Shown here in pieces: positions 20,077-26,215 of a stretch of DNA of 64,000 bases. Position numbers and translations under genes: made by a program. The DNA comes from Cohnella rhizoplanae (GTDB lineage: Bacteria > Bacillota > Bacilli > Paenibacillales > Paenibacillaceae): the NCBI RefSeq assembly GCF_948329515.1, contig NZ_CAOJCN010000001.1:921925-985924 (forward strand). Reading direction: 5' to 3'. Each line of letters starts with the position of its first letter. Within the stretch, counting starts at the first letter, position 1. The notes beneath the pieces are model-generated. The model was given only the letters and a program-made list of their open reading frames with translations, did not search any database and had not been told where the DNA came from.

Positions 20077-21471
20077 ATGACATCCGCATTCAGGACGGCA
20101 ATGGAGAGAGGCGTCATTTTCTCCATTGCCGCTGTTTTTATAGCGCAGCAGCTCTCTCATTTGACGTCGCTGACTTTTCTGCTCGGAGGACTCGTGTTTC
20201 TTGCCATCGTCCTGCTGCTGCCGAGACTCAAGGGGATGACGTTTTGGCTGACCGCCATATTCGCGGTAGCCGGGGTCGTTCTCTTGTCGGCGCGGTCGGC
20301 GGAAGCCCGCGTATGGTTCGACGCGGCCGGCGTGAACGTTACGATCGTTACGCTGTTTCTGTTCGCCCCCTTGTTCGGCATTCCGGTTCGACTCCCCGCA
20401 TATGTCGATGCGTTGAAGCGGTTCTACGAGGCGAAATTCAGCAGCCCTGCCGCGTTAGTCGCAGGGACGCAGCTTTTGACGCAAATATTGTGCGTATTCA
20501 TCAACGTCGGATCGATTCCCGTCGTTTACGAGATGGTGTTCGTCAAGCCGCGTCCCGGATTGAACCGGGTGCTGGCCAATGCCATGAACCGCGGATTCGC
20601 CGGCGCCATTCTATGGTCTCCGTATTTTGCCGCGATGACGCTCGTAACCTCCACGCTTCGCGTTCCCTGGTCGTCGGTACTGCCTCATATGCTTGTACTT
20701 GCCGTCATTAGCCTTATCGTCGGCTTGGCGGTCGATTATCGGGAACTGCGTCGCGTGCGAGGGACGGGAGCGCCTTCATCGGCACCCGGGGAGGCCCGCT
20801 TGGCAACGACGATAACGGAGGGGAGCGCCGCTTTCCCGATGGGACTCGGCATGTATTTAATCGGCGCGATGATCGTCATCTTGACCATGGAGAATACGAT
20901 CGATCTGCCCATGGTCCTGCTGATCTGCATGGCTGCGATTTTTTTCCCGCTGATCTGGTGCGCGGCAAAGGGGAAACTATCCTTCTACCGGCGTGGGATT
21001 CGCCATCACGCAACCGTCACTTTGCCCGCTCTGCAGAAAGAGATCGCGCTATTTCTGGCAGCAGGTTTCTTTAGCGGTTCGATCGGCGCCTCAAGTATCG
21101 GAGAGTCTGTTCCGGAACTGCTGAGCGCGATCCCGCTTCCGGTAGCCATGACGTTTTCCATCCTCACTTTAGCTTTGATCGTGGGCACGTCCGCGCTGGG
21201 CGTACATCCGATCGTGCTGGTTACCATCCTGGCCGGAGGCATCGATCCGCTCGGCGTAGAGATGAGCCCGGTATCGCTCGCCGTGCTGCTGCTCGGGAGC
21301 TGGGCCCTATCCAATCCCGTGTCTCCGGCTTCGGCCGTGAACAACCTGCTGGCGGGGCTGCTCAAGAAAACGGTGTTCGAGACGGCGGCGCCGAATTACA
21401 AATTCGCAGGATGCATGGGTATCGTGTTTCTCGTATATTTAACGAGTGTCGTGATAAGCTACGAATCATGA
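20077..21471 (+). CDS. Multipass membrane permease of uncertain family
   Basis: 464 residues with roughly 11-12 hydrophobic segments, starting with a tightly packed hydrophobic N-terminus (VIFSIAAVFIAQQL) and separated by short basic loops. Glycine- and proline-containing re-entrant-like stretches (SNPVSPASAVNNLLAGL near the C-terminus, FINVGSIPVVYEM) recall ion-coupled carboxylate transporters. I do not recognise the exact family. It lies 19 nt after the lysine-dehydrogenase-like gene and before a strong terminator, so it is the last gene of that operon and may import or export a substrate of the pathway, such as lysine or a dicarboxylate. ATG 20077 has a weak AAGG site; an internal ATG at 20101 is an alternative start. 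Confidence 0.75.
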   Translation: MTSAFRTAMERGVIFSIAAVFIAQQLSHLTSLTFLLGGLVFLAIVLLLPRLKGMTFWLTAIFAVAGVVLLSARSAEARVWFDAAGVNVTIVTLFLFAPLFGIPVRLPAYVDALKRFYEAKFSSPAALVAGTQLLTQILCVFINVGSIPVVYEMVFVKPRPGLNRVLANAMNRGFAGAILWSPYFAAMTLVTSTLRVPWSSVLPHMLVLAVISLIVGLAVDYRELRRVRGTGAPSSAPGEARLATTITEGSAAFPMGLGMYLIGAMIVILTMENTIDLPMVLLICMAAIFFPLIWCAAKGKLSFYRRGIRHHATVTLPALQKEIALFLAAGFFSGSIGASSIGESVPELLSAIPLPVAMTFSILTLALIVGTSALGVHPIVLVTILAGGIDPLGVEMSPVSLAVLLLGSWALSNPVSPASAVNNLLAGLLKKTVFETAAPNYKFAGCMGIVFLVYLTSVVISYES

Positions 21472-21540
21472 ATGCGCTCATAATTAACTACGTTAATTAA
21501 ATTCCGTATTTCCCGCGATACTTCATGTCATAAAACAATT

Positions 21541-21578
21541 GAACAAGCTACCCTGTTTCCGGGGTAGCTTGTTCTTTT
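21541..21578. terminator. Strong intrinsic terminator after the permease
   Basis: Arms 21541-21553 and 21562-21574 form a perfect 13-bp stem with an 8-nt loop, followed by TTTT on the plus strand. It lies 70 nt after the permease stop and just before the convergent regulator stop at 21582, so it probably serves both. Confidence 0.85.
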
Positions 21579-21581
21579 CCA

Positions 21582-22523
21582 TCATACGGTTTCGTAACGA
21601 ACCATGACTTCAATATCGTGCGGATAGTTGCCGAATTTCCTACCGTACAGACTCACGCCCCCGGGATACGCTGCCGACTCAGAAGAGGAGATCCGTAAGT
21701 ATATCTCGCTGCCCGGGCGGATGCCCAGTTCGGACACGCGGACGTCCGAGATCTTGACGCCGTCCATGAAGGAGCCATCCTCCGTCACTAAGAGCGCTTT
21801 CTGAACCCCATGCTGGGAATCGCGATCTCCCCACCAATCGGGGTTCAACAATCCTCTCGATTTGCCGAAATCGCCCGGACTGGTCCATCTGCCGACATGA
21901 ACGCCGTTAATGGAAAAGTCGATATCCGATGGCCAATCCTCCCGGTATCCCGGAGCTTCGGATCCGATCTCGAGCGTCATGCGCAGAACGGTCGGCGTCG
22001 TCGCGGTAATCAGGTAATTCGGAATCCGATACTCGACATATCCGCTTGAGAACCAGAGATGCTGCGCTTCCACATGCTCGGGGTCGGCAAAATACCGCGG
22101 ATCGTCCACCATGCCGATTCGCTTGATGAAAGAGGCCAAGCCGCAGGACGGTTTGACATCAAATTTCGTATATTGCCCGATTGGAATGGAGACCCGATAA
22201 CCTTTGCCTCCATCGTTCCAGTCCGCAGCGGGGGAATGCTCCGATGACGACGATGGTCGAAAAACGATGGTCATCCGATCATGAAGCAGCCGGCACATCT
22301 TCTGGCGGCCACGCTCGCCTGGTACCGAATCGGCGGCTATAAGTCCCGCCGATTCCAATTGCTGCACATGCCTGGAGACGATCGCTCCCGAGATGCCGAG
22401 CTTGTCCGCCAGTTCTCTCAGATTCATCGGTTCGTCTCTTAGCAGTTCGATCATCCGTACGCGGGTCGAAGAGGACAGGCATTCCCATATTTCCATGTGT
22501 TTAGTGCTGAACTCGATCTCCAT
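21582..22523 (-). CDS. ArsR-like winged-helix regulator with a large C-terminal domain
   Basis: 313 residues, much longer than a normal ArsR protein (about 100). Residues 10-80 are a clear winged helix-turn-helix (SSSTRVRMIELL, NLRELADKLGISGAIVSRHVQQLESAGLI). Residues about 110-313 form an uncharacterised beta-rich domain with many aromatic residues (WNDGGKGYRVSIPIGQ, DFSINGVHVGRWTSPGDFG, SLYGRKFGNYPHDIEV), which looks like a jelly-roll, possibly ligand binding. Start: the frame opens at ATG 22532, but AGAGG abuts that codon directly, while ATG 22523 lies 9 nt after it, so 22523 is preferred. No effector gene is adjacent on the same strand. Similar proteins seem frequent in Paenibacillus; function unknown, perhaps carbohydrate-responsive. 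Confidence 0.75.
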   Translation of the reverse strand: MEIEFSTKHMEIWECLSSSTRVRMIELLRDEPMNLRELADKLGISGAIVSRHVQQLESAGLIAADSVPGERGRQKMCRLLHDRMTIVFRPSSSSEHSPAADWNDGGKGYRVSIPIGQYTKFDVKPSCGLASFIKRIGMVDDPRYFADPEHVEAQHLWFSSGYVEYRIPNYLITATTPTVLRMTLEIGSEAPGYREDWPSDIDFSINGVHVGRWTSPGDFGKSRGLLNPDWWGDRDSQHGVQKALLVTEDGSFMDGVKISDVRVSELGIRPGSEIYLRISSSESAAYPGGVSLYGRKFGNYPHDIEVMVRYETV

Positions 22524-22735
22524 CGCTATCATCCTCTTTATTCCTTTGTATAACTACCAGGTTAACATATAACGAAGCAGTTTGCTGTACGACCCCTTTG
22601 TAGAGAAGCTCGGAGACAGCGACAGCGCGTTCTCTTTGGTTGCGTCCGCAGGTTTGAAGGTTCGGGATTGACGTTTAATTAGATAGCATGGATAGCTCCT
22701 GTTGAATAAACCGCAGTCCCCCGAGGAGGACTTGT

Positions 22736-23158
22736 ATGCCCGAACTCTATGCGTTATTCGAAGCCGTGTCGGAGGGCGCCCGGAAGATCGAGCGCGAGAC
22801 CCGGAGTGCCGACAATCCGCTCGTTACGTTGCTTTTGGTCGTTTTGCGCGAGCAGACGCAACAGATCGAACGGCTGCTGCCGAAGCTCCGCGACGAACGG
22901 GTCGAGCTCGCCGACTGCAAAAAAGAAATCGCGATCGTGTATAACGACGACGATCTGCTCGATTCCTACTTCCGCTCCTGGCTCCGCCATCTGAAGTGGT
23001 CGGAGGATCCGTTCGAAGCCGAAGGGGAGCACCTGCTGACCCTGCTTGAAGAGATGAAGTCCCGGCTGAAGGAGGCCGCGCGGCTGCTCGAAGACCGGTA
23101 CGGCTATGACGCCGTCAAATACGTCATACCTTCCTTTTACTTGCCAATACTTCGTTAA
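22736..23158 (+). CDS. Conserved-looking small helical protein upstream of the molybdoenzyme
   Basis: 140 residues, no signal peptide, largely alpha helical and charged, with one leucine-rich helix (PLVTLLLVVLREQTQQIERLL) and heptad-like segments that could form coiled coils (LLTLLEEMKSRLKEAARLLE). I do not recognise the family. It starts at ATG 22736 with a very good SD (GAGGAGG) and ends 12 nt before the TTG of the molybdopterin oxidoreductase, so the two are surely one operon. The pairing suggests a dedicated chaperone or small subunit, as NarJ/TorD proteins are for other molybdoenzymes, but no NarJ signature is visible and it is shorter than those. Treat as hypothetical. Confidence 0.75.
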   Translation: MPELYALFEAVSEGARKIERETRSADNPLVTLLLVVLREQTQQIERLLPKLRDERVELADCKKEIAIVYNDDDLLDSYFRSWLRHLKWSEDPFEAEGEHLLTLLEEMKSRLKEAARLLEDRYGYDAVKYVIPSFYLPILR

Positions 23159-23170
23159 GGGGGCGTCGAC

Positions 23171-25597
23171 TTGTCCTGGATCGATGAACGGGTAGATATG
23201 AACGTGTATTCGCAAGGCGAGGTCGACCGATGGGTGTACAGCACCTGCAATATTTGCTCCGTCGGATGCGGCTGCCATATTGCCGTGAAGGACGACAAGA
23301 TCGTGGGCATCCGGGGCAATGCGGAGCATCCGATTAACCGCGGGCGGCTCGGACCGAAAGGCGAGAACCAATGGTATGCGAACAACAGCACGGATCGCCT
23401 GGTGTCGCCACTTATCCGGAATGCGTCTGGCGAGCTAGTACCGGCCTCTTGGGAAGAAGCCATGTCGCTGATCGTGCGAAAAACGAAAGAAACGCTGAAG
23501 CAAAAAGGACCGAACAGCATCGCTATCTATTCCACCGGCCAGGGCCATCTGGAAGACTATTATACGATCGCGAAGATCGGAAGGGCCGGCCTCCGGACGC
23601 ATCTGCTGGACGCCAATACCCGGCTGTGCACGTCGACGACGGAGTTCTGCCTGCTGCAATCCTTCGGGGCGGACGGCACGCCGGCTTCCTATGGCGACGT
23701 GGACCAAGCGGACGTGCTGATGCTGTTCGGGCACAATCTGGCCGAGACCGGCACGGTGCTGTTCGAGCGGGTGATGCAGCGCAAGAACAGAACCGGCAAA
23801 CCATATCTTATCGTCGTCGATCCGAGGCTTACGCCCACGGCCAAGGAAGCGGATCTGCACCTGCAGCTCTATCCGGGCACCAACGTGCCGTTATTGAACG
23901 GTCTGACGCGCATGATCGTCAAGGCGGGGCAGATCGACGAGGCTTTTATTAGGAAGCATACGATCGGTTATGACAAAATGCTGGAATCGGTGGAGGAATG
24001 GACGCCGGAAAAATGCGCGGAGGTCACAGGAATACCGGTCGATCAGTTGGAGAAAGGCGCCAAGGCGCTGGGACAGGCCGCCCGCGTCGTCACGACGACG
24101 CTCCAGGGCACGTTCCAGAGCGCGGATGCGACGACGGCTTGCGTGGCGATAAACAACTACCACCTCATCCGCGGCTTAATCGGGAAGCCGGGCTGCGGAC
24201 CGCTTCATATGGCCGGGCAGCCGAGCTCCTCCGCGAACCGGACCGTCGGCGGCGTCGGCACCTATCCCGCGCACCGGAATCCGCAGAACCCGCGGCATCT
24301 GCAGGAGATGGCGCGGCTGTGGAACGTGGAGGAGCGAGTGCTGCCCGCCGGACCGGAGAAAGGCATCGAGGATCAAATCTCCATGATCGAGCGCGACGAG
24401 ATCGGCTTGTTCTGGAATATCGGGACCAATCCGCTTGTATCGCTGCCGAATCGGCCACGAGTAAAAAAGGCGCTGGAGCGCGTTTTTGTCGTGGTACAGG
24501 ACCCGTTCCTGACGGAAACAGCGGCGGTAGCGGACGTGATCCTGCCGGCCGCGCTATGGGGCGAGAAGGAAGGCACGATGGAAAATGCCGACCGGACCAT
24601 CAACGTGCTGCGGAAGGCCGTCGATCCGCCCGAGGGCGTGAGGTCGGACTTCGATATCCTGCTGGACTTCGCGCGCCGCATGGACTTCCGCGACAAGGAT
24701 GGCCAACCCCTGATCGGGTACCATACGCCCGAGCAGTGCTTCGAGGAATGGAAAAGAATATCGCGCGGCAGACCGTGCGATATGAGCGGCATGACGTACG
24801 ACAAGCTGGAGCGGCAGAACGGGATTCGCTGGCCGGCGACGGAGGTTGCGCCGCTCGGCACGCCCAGGCTGTACGCCGACCTCAAGTTCCGCACGGAAAT
24901 CGACGAGGCGCAGAGCTACACGAAGGATCAGTTCACGGGGCGTCCGCTCACCGAGGCCGAATATGCCGAGCTGAAGGCGGACGGACGGGCTATCCTTCAT
25001 CCGACCCGCTACTCGCCGCCGCCGGAGCGGCCTACGGCAGCTTATCCATTCTGGCTGACGACCGGGCGGCTGGTATGGCATTGGCATACGAGGACGAAAA
25101 CGGCCCGATCCCCGTACTTGCAGGCTATCGCACCCAACGCTTACGCGGAAATCAACGAAGAGGATGCCGAGGCGTTGTCCCTAGTGCCCGGCGAGATCGT
25201 GCGGATCGCGTCGCCGCGCGGCTGGATCGAGGTGCCGGCGAATATCGGAAGAACGGTGCAGAAGGGCCTCATCTTCGTGCCGTTCCACTACGGCAGCTGG
25301 GAGGGGCGCCAAGCGGCGAACGAGCTGACGGCGGACTTCGTCGATCCGCTGTCCAAGCAGCCGACGTTCAAGCAATCCGCCTGCAGAATCGAGAAAATCA
25401 GGCACGCCCATACCTTGACGATGGAGGATACGCTGCAGACCGTCGCAGACCATTATCGCATCCGTCTGGACGATCTGCGCCGGGCTAACCGGCTCGCAGC
25501 CGATCATGGCGTCCAGGCCGGCCGCACGCTGGAGATTCCATTCTCGGCCGCGAACGTGACGCTGCCGGCCTACAGGCCCTATCTCAAGCAAATATGA
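23171..25597 (+). CDS. Molybdopterin oxidoreductase with C-terminal LysM-like domain
   Basis: 808 residues, DMSO-reductase superfamily, closest in layout to assimilatory nitrate reductase/formate dehydrogenase catalytic subunits. The N-terminal iron-sulfur segment has Cys26, Cys29 and Cys33 (STCNICSVGCGCH), but the fourth ligand position is Gly61 (RLGPKGEN; the usual form is L-C-x-K-G). Probable molybdenum ligand Cys153 lies in NTRLCTSTTEF. Molybdopterin motifs follow (GHNLAETGTVLFERV, VVDPRLTPTAKEAD, FWNIGTNPLVSLPN, ETAAVADVILPAA). The molybdopterin-dinucleotide-binding C-domain starts near residue 625 (PFWLTTGRLVWHWHT). Residues about 746-790 look like a LysM repeat (TMEDTLQTVADHYRIRLDDLRRAN), unusual for a protein without a signal peptide. 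TTG start, AAGGGGG 8 nt upstream. Electron donor and substrate unknown. Confidence 0.87.
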   Translation: MSWIDERVDMNVYSQGEVDRWVYSTCNICSVGCGCHIAVKDDKIVGIRGNAEHPINRGRLGPKGENQWYANNSTDRLVSPLIRNASGELVPASWEEAMSLIVRKTKETLKQKGPNSIAIYSTGQGHLEDYYTIAKIGRAGLRTHLLDANTRLCTSTTEFCLLQSFGADGTPASYGDVDQADVLMLFGHNLAETGTVLFERVMQRKNRTGKPYLIVVDPRLTPTAKEADLHLQLYPGTNVPLLNGLTRMIVKAGQIDEAFIRKHTIGYDKMLESVEEWTPEKCAEVTGIPVDQLEKGAKALGQAARVVTTTLQGTFQSADATTACVAINNYHLIRGLIGKPGCGPLHMAGQPSSSANRTVGGVGTYPAHRNPQNPRHLQEMARLWNVEERVLPAGPEKGIEDQISMIERDEIGLFWNIGTNPLVSLPNRPRVKKALERVFVVVQDPFLTETAAVADVILPAALWGEKEGTMENADRTINVLRKAVDPPEGVRSDFDILLDFARRMDFRDKDGQPLIGYHTPEQCFEEWKRISRGRPCDMSGMTYDKLERQNGIRWPATEVAPLGTPRLYADLKFRTEIDEAQSYTKDQFTGRPLTEAEYAELKADGRAILHPTRYSPPPERPTAAYPFWLTTGRLVWHWHTRTKTARSPYLQAIAPNAYAEINEEDAEALSLVPGEIVRIASPRGWIEVPANIGRTVQKGLIFVPFHYGSWEGRQAANELTADFVDPLSKQPTFKQSACRIEKIRHAHTLTMEDTLQTVADHYRIRLDDLRRANRLAADHGVQAGRTLEIPFSAANVTLPAYRPYLKQI

Positions 25598-25606
25598 AGC
25601 AACACG

Positions 25607-25637
25607 GTTGACACGCCGCCAAAAGGCGTCCTAGAAT
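25607..25637 (+). promoter_or_regulatory. Promoter with 19-bp spacer and internal dyad before the arsR-uvrA-like operon
   Basis: A perfect TTGACA (25607-25612) and TAGAAT (25632-25637) are separated by 19 bp. The spacer carries a short dyad (ACGCC, 7 nt, GGCGT). Long spacers with a dyad are typical of MerR-type regulated promoters, but an ArsR operator is the simpler idea as an arsR gene follows. The stretch 25598-25769 otherwise holds only a three-codon reading frame. Confidence 0.5.
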
Positions 25638-25740
25638 GGAATAGACACCGCATGGTGACCAATCCACATTGCGTCGCTAGTAGAGACTGGAACTTGAATA
25701 AGCACGGCCCGCAGCAACCAACAATGTGAGGAGGACACCC

Positions 25741-25752
25741 ATGCGTTTCTAG
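25741..25752 (+). other. Three-codon leader reading frame (Met-Arg-Phe-stop) with strong SD
   Basis: GAGGAGG at 25728-25734 is followed after 6 nt by ATG CGT TTC TAG. The spacing is ideal for ribosome loading, and the stop lies 17 nt before the ATG of arsR. It may be a translational leader or the residue of a lost gene start. Confidence 0.35.
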
Positions 25753-25769
25753 GTTTAGGAGAGGATGTC

Positions 25770-26108
25770 ATGAGCGTAAACCATCCAACGCGCGACGTAT
25801 TCGACGCGATCGCAGATCCGACCAGACGCCAGCTTATTCGTCTGCTCGCAGAGGCAGAGACGGAGGAGCTGCCGCTGCATGAATTGACGCCCGTATTTCC
25901 TATGGGCCGTACGGCAGTATCCAAGCATTTGACGATCCTCAAGGAAGCGGGACTCGTACAAGACCGCAAGGTCGGCAGAGAAACGCGATACAAGTTCAAC
26001 GTGGCTCCGCTGCGGGAGATCCAGGATTGGCTGTCGTTCTACGACAAATTTTGGCGTACGAACCTGCTTCGCCTGGACCAATTATTGAAGGAGGATCTCG
26101 AAGAATGA
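25770..26108 (+). CDS. ArsR-family transcriptional regulator
   Basis: 112 residues, normal size for the family. The winged helix-turn-helix is complete (IADPTRRQLIRLL, GRTAVSKHLTILKEAGLVQDRKVGRETRYKF). No metal-binding Cys pair (the ELCVC motif of ArsR/SmtB) is present, so it belongs to the non-metal, autorepressor SdpR-like group. The C-terminal helix (IQDWLSFYDKFWRTNLLRL) is the usual dimerisation tail. ATG 25770 has GGAGAGG upstream. It overlaps the next small reading frame by ATGA and precedes a UvrA-like ATPase, so it probably represses this drug-resistance-like operon and itself. Confidence 0.9.
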   Translation: MSVNHPTRDVFDAIADPTRRQLIRLLAEAETEELPLHELTPVFPMGRTAVSKHLTILKEAGLVQDRKVGRETRYKFNVAPLREIQDWLSFYDKFWRTNLLRLDQLLKEDLEE

Positions 26109-26215
26109 GTTTGTCTTCCGGATTCTCGTCCGCTCGCGCGCTCGAAGGCGCAATCGGCATCATCCCATTCGCAGCGATCTCTCACTGGAAGGAAGTAGAG
26201 CATGAGCGCACCTAA
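26105..26215 (+). CDS. 36-codon reading frame bridging arsR and the uvrA-like gene
   Basis: ATG 26105 overlaps the arsR stop (ATGA), and the TAA at 26213-26215 lies inside the start of the UvrA-like gene (ATG 26202). The product would be 36 residues with one hydrophobic patch (AIGIIPFAAISHW). In many genomes an SRPBCC or similar gene follows an arsR of this type, so this could be a remnant. It could also couple translation of the three genes. I do not recognise the peptide. Confidence 0.35.
   Translation: MSLSSGFSSARALEGAIGIIPFAAISHWKEVEHERT

Noticed and set aside
23998..25488. 496-codon plus-strand frame inside the molybdoenzyme gene
   Set aside because: Low-complexity Arg/Gly-rich translation, no SD, fully contained in a gene with strong family motifs.
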